From Alloteropsis semialata (taxonomy: Eukaryota; Streptophyta; Magnoliopsida; Poales; Poaceae): a stretch of DNA of 64,000 nucleotides. The position numbers and the translations under genes are program-made. The DNA lies in assembly GCA_004135705.1 (NCBI GenBank), contig CM014273.1, positions 2,700,381-2,764,380 of the forward strand, written 5' to 3'. Of this stretch, positions 11,213-21,439 are shown piece after piece; within the stretch, counting starts at the first letter, position 1; every line of letters starts with the position of its first letter. The notes beneath the pieces were generated by a model, which had not been told where the DNA came from, ran no database searches, and saw nothing but the letters and a program-made list of their open reading frames with translations.

Positions 11213-11776
11213 ATGGGAAAGAAAAGGCTTAGCAGCAGGTTCAAGCTTCCTCGCCTCCTTTTCGGAGACTCCCCTCGCAGCTCCGGCGAACAACCGCCCG
11301 ACAAGCCGGAGGACCCGCCGGCGACGACATCACCCACCGCTCCTCCTCAGGCTCCGCTCCTAGCTCTCCCCTGGTATGGGGATGATGGAGTCGAGGTCGA
11401 GCCACCAGAGGAGGAGGCTCCGGCGGTAGCGCTGCCGTTCCCCGAGGCTGCTCCGTCAAGCATTGCCGCCGGGAAACGCCCTGCGTCTTCCTCCCCAGCC
11501 CCGGCATCTCCTGTCTCCCTCTCCTCCGACGACGAGCCAGAGCAAGGAGGGAGCGGAATCCGGCTGAAGCCAGAGGCGGCGCACGCAGGCGCATCTTCGT
11601 CTTCTGCTCCGGTGGACACTAGCGACGACGAGGAATTCGCCCGGCGCCTCTTCGTCTCCCTGAACCGCGACCTGATTGGGATCCCTGGAGACGGAGCGCT
11701 CGTGGATCTCGTTAGCGACTCTGAAGAAGAGAACGCGGTAGATGATGATCCACCGGCGAGCACACCATCGCCCTGA
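11213..11776 (+). CDS. antisense ORF 1 of the Tat element: 187-aa Pro/Ser/Glu-rich protein
   Basis: A single-exon frame beginning MGKKRLSSRFKLPRL, with a basic N-terminus. A proline- and acid-rich middle (EVEPPEEEAPAVALP) is followed by SSDDEPEQ, then TSDDEEFARRLFVSLNRDL and an acidic end (VSDSEEENAVDDD). No known domain was recognised. It sits between the 3' LTR and the larger antisense gene, opposite to gag-pol, so it is not needed for the pol frame. A TTTAAATA box at about 11142 lies 70 bases upstream of the ATG. It may be an independent gene or a 5' module of the neighbouring spliced gene. It is intact in this copy. Confidence 0.55.
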   Translation: MGKKRLSSRFKLPRLLFGDSPRSSGEQPPDKPEDPPATTSPTAPPQAPLLALPWYGDDGVEVEPPEEEAPAVALPFPEAAPSSIAAGKRPASSSPAPASPVSLSSDDEPEQGGSGIRLKPEAAHAGASSSSAPVDTSDDEEFARRLFVSLNRDLIGIPGDGALVDLVSDSEEENAVDDDPPASTPSP

Positions 11777-12414
11777 TCAGATTGGTTGTCAATCATCAAC
11801 CCAAGATCAGGGCGCTTTAGTATTTTGATTTCTGGATAGTTATCAATCCATTGTGAAATCTTCCCTTTTTTGGATTTAATGAAGAAATTTCACTTGATGG
11901 ATGTAACTTAAATCCCTTGTGCTTTGGAAATTTATCCGTGTCAATCTGTTCACGAAATTGCTTATCCAGAAACAAAATTCCCGAATGAAATTTTTTTTTT
12001 CCGACCAGACTAACTATCTTTAGTGTGTTCGGGAAATTTGACCCTGATCAGACATGATCGGGGCATTTTCTTGATTCACACCGATCGATTGGTCATTTAA
12101 AATTGATAACTTATCAAATAAGCTAACAACCCTAAATACATTGAATTTGGACTTGCACATTTTTCGAAACGACGCGTGCCGTAGAAAAAGGAAAGAATCT
12201 TTTTGACCCAACAGTCACTGCGGATTGCGCGGCTCAAGGGCAGGTTTCTCGGGGTTCGTGCTCCCTTGTAGAACCATAAAGCCCCCAAGCGCGGCCGCTT
12301 GAGATCTATTTGGGCCTTCGTCTTCCTTGTTTGCATCCACAAAACACTCGCCATTTTCATCCGCTTTCTTCCCTCGTCCACCTGCTCCTCCAACCCTGCT
12401 ATCTTCCAATCGTC

Positions 12415-14717
12415 ATGGTGTCCACACATCAATCGTCTTCTGGCACTGAGTCCACAGGGGACCAAAGCAGCGCCGCCGCCGGACGAGAACTCCGCAGTGG
12501 GAACACGATCCCCACCTCGGATGAGTACTGGTACCGGTCAACCACGACGGCCAAGCAGCTGCAGAAGCTGGAGGACCTTGGACTACTCCCTAACACCGAA
12601 CTTTTCCCTCGTCGTCATGCCAAAGGTCAGACGTATCCAACCCCCGACACTCTCGAGATGGTGGTATTCTTGGAGTTCTTCCACTGTGGATTCGGGGTTT
12701 TTCCTTCTGATTTCTTCCACAGCGTCTACGAGCATTACCAGATAGAGCTTGTGCACCTTAAGCCCGGCGCTTTGACAATGCTTAGCGTCTTTGCCTTTCT
12801 GTGCGAAGCCTGGTTAGGGATTAAGCCTTCATTGTTGCTGTGGAGATATTTTTATAGCCCTTCATACTACAAGAAACAAGTGATGCTCGGGTCCATCGGT
12901 TTTTTCTTGAGAAATCGGGAGACTTACATCCCCTTCCCAGTTAAGGATTGCTGGAAAGGATATGAACATCACTGGTTTTACATCACCCTTCCCCAAACCT
13001 CACTGGCAAAAGGGAAGTATCTGATGCCCTATCTCAAGGATGAGGCCAAAGCCCTGCCAAGAATCACCTGGAGATGCAAAAGCACATTGATCGGATCTTG
13101 GAGCTCCGCAATGCTGGTCTGACGGCGGTTCATGTAGCAGAAATCTTCATTAGATGGAGATTTATTCCGCTTACGACTCACGACCGCTACGCTTGGACAT
13201 TTAGGGGCGACAACGACCCGAACAGAATGAAACCTGATGGTGAGTATTTGTTTTTCTGTTCGATTGTTTTTCTGAGTTTGTTCGGTCATTTGAATTCATG
13301 ACTCTTAACTAGCAGTTGTCCCAGAGACAGAAGTGGCCGCACGCCTGAAGAGGATGTTCGGGGTTGATCTCCCGGACTGGGAAAATGTCCCAGCACCCTA
13401 CAGCGCTGACAACCCTCCTCCAGAGGTAAACTGTTACTCAGAAAAAGCTCTTTCTTGTTTAATATTGATATGATGCACCTCTTTTTTCCCGACCAGGCCC
13501 CAGCTATTGTTGATGCCCCCGCCCAGAGCGGTGCCATCAATGTTGAGGAGGAGGGAGATCAGCCCGTTGATCAAGGCACCGGGGCCCCGACCAACGAACA
13601 ACCTGAACCATCACCTGGTTTGGAGAAAGAGGTCCCGAGCAGCCCCCAGGCGATTATCCCCCGAACCCGGAAACGCTCTCGCAGTGTGGAGGGGACAGTT
13701 CTGGATTCGGGAGTTCTTGGATCGCCTAGGTCCGCCGATCTGCAGCCCAGTCGTGATCCGCCTCGTCCTGTTGCCCAGGTATCGAGCATGATCGTATTCG
13801 GGCGTTTATTCGCAGCTTTTGATCGCATAACCAAAGCTAAATGTGATCGGGAGATTTCTCGACAGGAAAATCGTCCGACCAGACAATCATCAAAGCTTAT
13901 TCCTGGTGCCAAGAGATTTAAAGTCAAAATCCCGACGGCCGAGTAAGAGCTTTGACAATCTTTGATTATGTATGAGCATTTTTCTTAAATGTTGTTTTCA
14001 CTGTATTTGATTATTCGGGAATTCAGGCAACCCGATCCCACAGCTTCTCCTCCTGTCAAACCATCTGCCAAAGAGAAAACTCCCGAGCCAGACTCGACGG
14101 CACAACTTGACAGTTCGGAGAAGACTGCAGAGATCGTGGGACCCATCCCGACGCCCCTGGGCCCGATCATTAGCGCGCTCTCGACAGCTGAAGAGCAATG
14201 GCGTTCGCTAGACGCTCGTGCCTCTGCTGCAGAAGCGTCTGTGATCAGACTGGGAGCCCAGGTGACCGTTCTCCAGTCCGAGAAAGAAGGTACATGCCTT
14301 AAATTTCATGCTTTGCTTATTGAGTCTTTATCTTCGAACTTTTGCCTACATGCTGCCTTTGACCCTGTAGCTGACTTCAAGAGCATTGAGGTGCTCAAGA
14401 AGAAAAACTCGGAACTGGAAGGAAGACTGGCTGTTCGGGATAAAGACGTGGCTGATCTGACCGCCCGTCTTGAAGCATCAGAGAAGCGCGGTTCGTCCTT
14501 GGAATCCAGGCTGATGGAAGGTGCCTGCGTTGCTGCAACTCACACCATCGGGGCTTTGAAAAGCCACCTCCCTGATCTGGACGTTTCTCTGCTCTCAAAA
14601 GGCTTCAAGTGCTCGGAGTCAGAAGCTGAGGTAATGTTTAATAGCTTTACCCCACTGGTGGAACCGTTTGTCAGAAAACTTGATCTCCATCTGAGTGATT
14701 CGGAGGAATCACCCTGA
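12415..14717 (+). pseudogene. antisense spliced gene of the Tat element (putative gypsy-type transposon protein family, PF04195-like)
   Basis: Five exons with good GT-AG borders: 12415-13239, 13316-13425, 13497-13942, 14027-14289 and 14371-14717 (stop TGA). Phases match at each junction. Exon 3 may also hide a small in-frame intron at about 13779-13863. The first exon (STHQSSSGTESTGDQ..., then FLEFFHCGFGVFPSDFFHSV and SYYKKQVMLGSIGFF) resembles the 'putative gypsy type transposon' domain common in grass genomes. The C-terminal exons are charged and helical (LEGRLAVRDKDVADLTARLE), probably coiled coil. One base appears missing near 13071-13073, before MQKHIDRILELR, so this copy is broken. The gene lies antisense to gag-pol between integrase and 3' LTR. 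Its role in the element's life cycle is unknown. Confidence 0.75.
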
Positions 14718-15017
14718 ACTCTGTGCAAGATTCCTGTAATAGGGCAAAACTTTAATGGTTTAGAATGCGATTACATTTTGCTAAACATATGCTTGCATGT
14801 TTTTGCATAAATCTTAGAGCTGATCGGTATTTTCATGGATCTTTTTAACTGATAGCTTTGTCATAGCCAAAAAGTCCCGTTACCATAAGCTATTCTGGAA
14901 TTGTTTAGTTGCTGAGACACGGGCGGCCTTCTGAACTGTGTAATTCCTTGTAGTCATGGTGTTCGGTAATTTTAGCGTTTGCCTAGCTTTCTTGAATTAA
15001 AAAGCCCGTTTCTTGCA

Positions 15018-15295
15018 TGGTAATAGTACCGTAGTAGCCCCCGGGCTCTTTTACAGCCATGCTGGCATGCTGAAAAAGAGTCTAGAAGTACAGACTGCAA
15101 GAAACTTCCCGATCAAATGGGGAGCCCCCGAGCATAGAGCTCGGGACGCATAGAATAGTTCTGAAAAGTAAATTTTCAGCATGGTAGTCCCCGGCTCTTT
15201 GTTAGTGTATGCAATATGGTAACAAAGAGTAGAAACAGAATAGAAAATAGAAACCCAGCCCCCGAGCATAAAAGCGAGGGTGAGTGGAGTATATA
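15018..15295 (-). repeat. array of four polypurine-tract-like modules with small hairpins
   Basis: AGCCCCCGAGC-like blocks (AGCTCGGGGGCT on minus) recur at about 15032, 15123, 15187 and 15260, and also at the true 3' LTR edge (10777). Local inverted repeats accompany them, for example CTCTTTGTTA with TAACAAAGAG (15196-15226) and CCCGAGC with GCTCGGG (15126-15146). The array lies just after the integrase stop, in the element's non-coding spacer. Confidence 0.6.
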
Positions 15296-15398
15296 GAACT
15301 TATCTCTTTTTTTTTGTTGGCGCTGTAGGCGACGCAGATGATGGTTTATACCTGCCAAACCTGATGGTCGGTCTAGAACTGTGCACGATCTTCATTGT

Positions 15399-17177
15399 TT
15401 AGGCGTAGAACCTGCGTAGTTGATCCATATTCCACGTGTTTGGCAGTACGTCCCCATCTATCTCTGCAATCCTGTAGGCTCCTGGTCGGGCGATATCTAC
15501 TACAATGTACGGTCCTTGCCATGGAGAAGACAATTTAGTTTTGTCCTTGGTGCGTTGATCCAGTTTGAGCACCATGTCCCCAATGCATAGGCTTCGTTGT
15601 CGAACATTAGCATCGTAGTACTGTCGCAATTTTTGCTGATACTGGGCTACTCTAAAAGCAGCTGCGTCACGAGCCTCCTCCAGGAGGATTAGCTCATCAG
15701 TGCGTCTGTCAGGCTCTTCAGTTTCTGAAAACATTGCCACGCGAGGGGCTTGTAGTCGGATGTCGGATGGTAGAATCGCCTCTGCTCCATACACCAAGAA
15801 GAAAGGTGTTTCGCCTGTTGCCCGATTCATAGTGGTCCTCATTGACCAGAGTACTGTAGGGACTTCATGAATCTAGCGCTTGTCGTAAGCTTGCAATCTG
15901 TTAAAAATCCTCTTCTTGATGTCTTGGAGCACGATGCCATTGGCACGTTCTACTTGCCCGTTTGTCTTCGGGTGGTTCACCGATGACCGATCATGCCTGA
16001 TCCTGTGGTCGTAACAGAAATCGTAAAACTTTTTACTTTTAAACTGTGTTCCATTATCAGAGATTATCCTGTTCGGGACACCGAATCGCACGACAATGCT
16101 CCGTAGGAATTTGACAGCTGCCTCTTTTGTGATTTTCTGAACGGGTTCGGCTTCAACCCATTTTGTAAATGTGTCAATGCCAACGAACAGAAATCTGTAT
16201 CCCCCGACAGCCCTTGGAAAGGGCCCGAGGATGTCTATACCCCAAGTGGCAAAGGGCCATGACAAGGGTATAGTATTTAAAGCTTGCGCAGGTTTAGTTT
16301 GTTTCCGTGCGAAGAATTGACATGCCTCACACTTTTTTACTAAATCGCTTGCGTCTTGAAGAGCTGTAGGCCAGTAGAAGCTCTGTTGGAATGCTTTCCC
16401 TGAGCGATATCGGGGAGAAGCATGTGATCCACAGATTCCTCCATGAATGTCGTGGAGCAAACTAATGCCCTCGGTCCGTGTGATGCATTTGAGGAGCATT
16501 CCATTGCGGGTTAGCTTGTATAATCGCCCGTCAACCAATTGATAGTTCTTGGCTTTACGATGGATTTTCTCCAATGTAGCATCATCGTCCGGAATAGCTT
16601 GGTTTGTGAGGTACGCCCGGATTGGATCCATCCAGTTCTCCTCGTTTCCAACTAGAGCGGCGGCTCGGGCCGTACCGACCAACATAGACTCCTTGACGGA
16701 TTCGTTGGTTGTAGAAACTGGTCCCTTGGCGGGTTCAGTTTTTAGGTTCGGTAATGAAACCGACACAGATGGTTTAGTAAGAACTTCAAGTAACACGTTA
16801 CCTGGGAGCCGTGTGCGCTCTGCAGCTGCCTTTGCCAGCTTATCTGCGTCGCCATTGAATTCCCTCTTCACGTGCCGTACTTCAAGCCCATCAAATTTGC
16901 TCTCCATCCGCCTATATGCTTCCAAGTATTTAGCCATGACCTCGCTCCGCGCACTGTACTCTTTCATGACTTGCTTTGTAGCTAACTCGGAATCCCCTTT
17001 CACGAGCAGCCTTCTGACACCAAGAGATGCAGCTATGCGGAGACCTGTCAACAGTCCTTCATACTCGGCAACATTGTTAGTAGGAGTTGGATCAACAAAA
17101 TTGATTTGTAAAGCGTACCTAATGATGTCATTGTGTGGTGAAATCAGGACCACCCCAGCCCCGCGCCTGCTCTGCAA
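15399..17177 (-). pseudogene. RNase H (C-terminal part) and integrase of the Tat element
   Basis: The frame opens with the RNase H-type stretch RRGAGVVLISPHN and NVAEYEGLLTGLRIAASLGV. Integrase follows, with an H2C2-type zinc region (HDIHGG...CEACQFF), catalytic DDE-type motifs (WGIDILGPF; IISDNGTQF; Glu in NGQVERANG) and the C-terminal beta-barrel (IGDMVLKL...PGAYRIAEIDG), ending at 15399. An in-frame TAG at 15875-15873 splits it where the conserved Trp of KRWIHEVP is expected; the frame then continues to the stop. It is also out of frame with the RT upstream. The gene is inactive. Confidence 0.88.
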
Positions 17178-17520
17178 AATGCTCCGTCATAGAACATTGT
17201 CCAGTGTTCGGGATTTTGGCAGCTTCTTCAGGTTCGGGGTTAGTCCATTCTGCGATGAAGTCTGCCAGAGCCTGCGATTTGATGGCAGTTCTGGGTATGA
17301 ATTCAACGTCGTAAGCCCCCAGCTCCACAGACCATTGTGCGATCCTACCCACGGCATCTCGATTATGTAAAATGTTGCCTAGAGGGTAAGTTGACACAAC
17401 CTTGATCTTGTGGCTCAGAAAATAATGCTTGAGCTTCCTGGAAGTCATTAGTACAGCATATAACAATTTCTGAATCTGAGGGTACCTCGTTTTGGCAACA
17501 TGTAGCACCTCGTTACGAAG
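17128..17520 (-). pseudogene. RT-RNase H linker fragment, frameshifted
   Basis: Encodes HVAKTRYPQIQKLLYAVLM, KLKHYFLSHKIKVVS and AVGRIAQWSVELGAYDVEF, the RNase H-side half of gypsy pol. It joins the RT frame only if one base is added near 17518, and the WTMFYDG RNase H motif only after another one-base change near 17215. A third shift near 17185 leads into the downstream frame. This gives three small indels within about 340 bases. Confidence 0.8.
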
Positions 17521-18629
17521 TAAACGGGATGTTGTGTTGTAGACTTTTCTGTTGGTCTCTCGACCACCAAAACAGTGCTAACAACAGTTGGTGTCGCAGC
17601 TACGTATAACAGCATCTCTTCTTGTGGCTTTGGCGGGACCAGTACGGGCATTTTCCGCAGGTACTGTTTGAACGCCTGGAACGCCTCTTCTGCTTCTGCC
17701 GACCACTCAAAACGATCAGTTTTACGTAACAATTTGTAAAACGGCATACCTCGTTCGCCTAACTTGGACACGAATCGACTTAGGGACGCCATCATTCCTG
17801 CCAACTTCTGGACTTCGTGGCGGCTGCGTGGAGACTTCATGTCGTCGAGTGCCTTGATCTTGTGCGGATTTGCCTCTATACCTCGTTGGGAAACAAGGTA
17901 ACCGAGGAGCTTACCCGATGATACACCAAAGGTGCATTTGGCGGGGTTGAGCATCATCCTGTTTTTACGCAAGTTGTTGAATGTTTCGGTTAAATCAGCG
18001 ATTAAATCGCCCTTTAACTTACTCTTCACAACAATGTCATCTATGTATGCCTCCACATTACGGCCGATTTGGCCTTCAAGAACAATGTGAACACATTTTT
18101 GATAAGTGCAACCTGCGTTTTTCAGACCAAAAGGCATCATTATATAGCAATAAACACCGAAGGGAGTTACAAATGCAGTTTTCTCTTCATCGTCAATGCA
18201 CATGCTGATTTGGTGATACCCCGAGTAGGCATCTAGAAAACAAAGCAATTCGCATCCAGAGGTTGAATCTACAATTTGATCTATCCTAGGTAATGGGTAC
18301 TCATCCTTCGGGCAAGCTTTATTCAGATCTGTGTAGTCCACGCACATCCTCCACGTTCCGTTGGGCTTCTTGACCATGACTGGGTTTGCCAGCCACTCCG
18401 GGAAAGGGACCTCTCGAACGAAGCCGGCTTTGAGTAGTCGGTTGATTTCTTCGTTAATGGCGTCTCGCTTCTCCGGGGTATATCTCCTTTGCTTCTGCTT
18501 GACTGGTCGGATGCCAGTTCGTATGCCAAGCTTGTGCTCGATTACCTCCCTGGGGATCCCGGGCATGTCAGATGGTTCCCAAGCGAACACATCTGCGTTT
18601 GCCCGGAGGAAAGCAATGAGCTCGAGTTC
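17448..18629 (-). pseudogene. reverse transcriptase of the Tat element
   Basis: A Ty3/gypsy RT with the expected blocks: VREVPFPEWLANPVMVKK, MCVDYTDLNKACPKD, LLCFLDAYSGYHQI, YIMMPFGLKNAG, and the catalytic box AYIDDIVVKS (YIDD variant of YxDD). The thumb/connection part follows (KLLGYLVSQRGIEANP, RFEWSAEAEEAF). It is in the same frame as gag-protease but separated from it by one TAG (18632-18630). It ends early because of a frameshift near 17518. Confidence 0.9.
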
Positions 18630-20784
18630 CTATTTGTCACCCAGGCCAAGGCCCACCTGGGTGGTCTTGGTCGGGTCTGCCTCATCAAGAGTTACCGCCT
18701 TCGTGCCCGGCTCGGTGCGCCTGGCAGGTGGCTCGATTGGTGAGGCGTTGGCCGTCGACTCGCCAGCTGCTTGTGGCGGCGTCCCCCTGAGTGGGGTCTG
18801 GTCCACCACAGCCTGCTTCTCAGCGGCACGGTCGTCAGCCCCCTGTCTCCCAATGAGCTCCTGTTCCCTGATGAGCTCCTGTTCGGGAACTTCTTTCCCT
18901 TTGGCCCTTGGTCGGTTCTCAGCTGCTCGGGAGGTTTCAGCCAGTGTACCCTTGGCGGCGGCCTTTGGCTGGCTCTTTGTCTTTTTCTTGGCAGGTTCGG
19001 CAGCCTTGGCTGGTTCCTGCTCGTCACCCTTGATCATGTCCAGGGTCTTCATGTCGCACTGGACCGCGCCCTTGTGATCGCCACAGACGGTGATCGGACC
19101 CAACGGCCCCGGGACCTTGATCATGGAATATGCAAAGTGAGCGACCGCCATGAATTTTTTCAGGAACGGTCGGCCCAAGATGCAGTTATAGGCCGACGTG
19201 ATGTCAGCCACCTCGAAGGTGAGGAACTCTGATCGGATGTTTTTGCCCTCTACGAGGGTCACCTGCAGATCGATCCTCCCCAAGGGAAAGGCTTGAATGC
19301 CTGGTATGACCCCGTAGAAAGGCTTCTCCACAGGGGACAAAGACCTTCTTGGGATCCCAAGTTCGTCAAAGGCGTTGACAAACAGGAGGTTGAGGGCGCT
19401 CCCACTGTCGATCAGGGTTCGCCCGATCTTGCGGGGCCCGATCCATGGCTTGATGCACAGTGGGAGTAGCGGCCCGTCGTAAAGCGTCTCAGGGTGATCC
19501 CTTTGATCGAATGTGATCGGGATTTCTGACCACCTCAAGAGATGCTTGCAGGGCTCGGCGCTGTTTATCTGCCTCTCGACCATCTTGAGCTGGGACTTGG
19601 AGGTTCGGGTTGAACAGCCACCGAAAATTGTGGCGATCTCCAGATCTTCGGGGAGATCTGGCTCATCATCACAATCCATGTAGTTTGCCGTGCGAGGGTT
19701 GTGAGCTGCTTGGTCACGTGGAGCCCCCTGCTGCTGGCTCTCCTCCTCCTGCTTCTGCTTCTTGTACACCGTACAGTCCACGAAGTGATGCTTCGTAGAT
19801 CGGTGAATCGGGCAGTACATCGGGAGGTTGTCCGGTTTGCCTTGGCGCCTGTACGGGGGCTTGTTGTCTACGGCCATGACTTCGTCACCCTCGGTCTTGC
19901 ACTTCTTGTTTTTGTGTTTATTCTTCTTCTTGCCTTCCCCGGCTGGCTGGCTCTGCTCGGGCTTTCCGTGGACCCGTGCTCGGGCGTCCGCCATCTTGGC
20001 GGTTTCTTCCAGGATCCCGTATAGCTCTGCCACCGTCTTCGGGTTTTTCTTGGCAAGTTCCTCCGCCGTTCGCTCGTCTTTGCAACCTTGATTGAAGGCC
20101 ACAATCACCCGATCATCCACCATGTCAGGGATGGTGTTACGGGTGTCGTTGAACCTGCGGATGTAGTCCCGGAGGGATTCTCCAGGCTTCTGCACACAGT
20201 TGAGCAGATCTCCCTCATGTCCGGGGCGTTTATAGGTGCCTTGGAAATTGGCTTCAAACGTCTCTCGGAGATGAGTCCATGACTTGATGCTGGCCTCGGG
20301 CAGGTTCATGAGCCACGTACGGGCTGATCCCTGCAGAGCAGTCGGCAAGTAGTTGGCTTTGACGTAGTCGTCACCCCCGGTGGCATCGATGATCATGGAA
20401 TAGATCTGAATCCACTCGCGGGGGTTGGTTGTCCCGTCATGCTTCTCGATGTTAGTAGGACGAAACTTTTCGGGCCACCTGACCTTGCGCAGGGCTGGAG
20501 AGTACGCAAGGCATCCCCCCGTGCCTGGTCGGGAGTCACGTGGCGGCGATTCTGGATGGGACCGATAGTAACCCTCACGTGCTCGGTAATCTCGATTGTA
20601 GTTGAGAGTTTCCCGAGCGTCGCGAGTGCGACGATTGCGCTCGAGTTGTGGCCTTATGTCGCGCCCCTCGTGTGGGCGATAGTATGGTCGTCCGTTAACA
20701 GATCGAGACCGAACCGGCTGTGGTTCACGTGGTCTGTTTGACGGAGCTGGTGGTGCAGCAGCGGCGGCTTCGATGCGCTCTTTG
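18630..20784 (-). CDS. Gag-protease of the Tat element (5' end in gap)
   Basis: The open frame runs from the gap edge to a TAG at 18632-18630. I followed it upstream of the Met at 20396 through ESPPRDSRPG, RNRRTRDARE and VNGRPYYRP with no stop, so the true start lies in the gap. It has a retrotransposon gag domain (ANYLPTALQGSARTWLMNLP, LRETFEANFQGTYKRPGHE), a basic linker (KKKNKHKNKKCK) and a Cys/His cluster (CPIHRSTKHHFVDC). The aspartic protease has the active-site motif TLIDSGSALNLLF and the flap-side ILGRPFLKKF. It makes the virus-like particle and processes pol. The frame is intact in this part. Confidence 0.88.
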
Positions 20785-21052
20785 NNNNNNNNNNNNNNNN
20801 NNNNNNNNNNNNNNNNNNNNNNNNNNNNNNNNNNNNNNNNNNNNNNNNNNNNNNNNNNNNNNNNNNNNNNNNNNNNNNNNNNNNNNNNNNNNNNNNNNNN
20901 NNNNNNNNNNNNNNNNNNNNNNNNNNNNNNNNNNNNNNNNNNNNNNNNNNNNNNNNNNNNNNNNNNNNNNNNNNNNNNNNNNNNNNNNNNNNNNNNNNNN
21001 NNNNNNNNNNNNNNNNNNNNNNNNNNNNNNNNNNNNNNNNNNNNNNNNNNNN
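20785..21052. other. assembly gap (N run)
   Basis: 268 Ns hide the gag start, leader, primer-binding site and about 47 bp of the 5' LTR of the Tat element. Confidence 1.
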
Positions 21053-21439
21053 CGTGCGAAGATTGATCACGGTGACGAACAGAGAGACACGGGATTTTTA
21101 TACTGGTTCGGGCCCTCGAGATCGAGTAATAACCCTACGTCCAGTTGCTGCTTGTATTATTTCGTCGAGTACAAATTACAATGCGTAACAAGTACCTTCG
21201 GGTGAATTGTCTAAGATTGTAGATCAATGGGCATACCCTCTACGCACAGGACCCCCGCTATTTATATCCAGGGAGACGTGCCTTACAAGACAAAACAGAC
21301 CTAAACCTAGTAGGACTCTAACTATCTTCGGGCTTCCCTTCTGCGATCTGGCCATCGTGTCTTGTTCGGAGTCTTGGTAGCTTGGAGTCGGTAGTCGGTA
21401 ATCCTCGTGATCGGGCACCCTGGTATTATGGCCTCAACA
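21053..21439 (-). repeat. 5' LTR of the Tat element (partial, inner edge in gap)
   Basis: Matches 10389-10774 almost base for base and ends CTCAACA. The flanking TATTG at 21440-21444 completes the target duplication. The high identity to the other LTR suggests a recent insertion relative to the host LTR it interrupts. Confidence 0.9.

Larger units (their letters stand above)
10342..21439 (-). mobile_element. complete but degenerate Tat-lineage Ty3/gypsy retrotransposon
   Basis: The element is bounded by LTRs 10342-10774 and (gap)-21439 and flanked by the perfect 5-bp duplication TATTG (10337-10341 and 21440-21444). The coding sense is minus: gag-protease, RT, RNase H, integrase, in the gypsy order. 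Between integrase and the 3' LTR (left side) are two genes on the opposite strand, a layout known from Tat-lineage elements. The polypurine tract is at 10775-10789. The primer-binding site lies in the gap. Coding damage is described under the individual entries. Confidence 0.92.

Noticed and set aside
16549..17370. 273-codon + frame
   Set aside because: Exact antisense of RNase H/integrase coding sequence.
18361..20024. Several + frames of 60-240 codons
   Set aside because: Antisense shadows of the Gag-protease frame.
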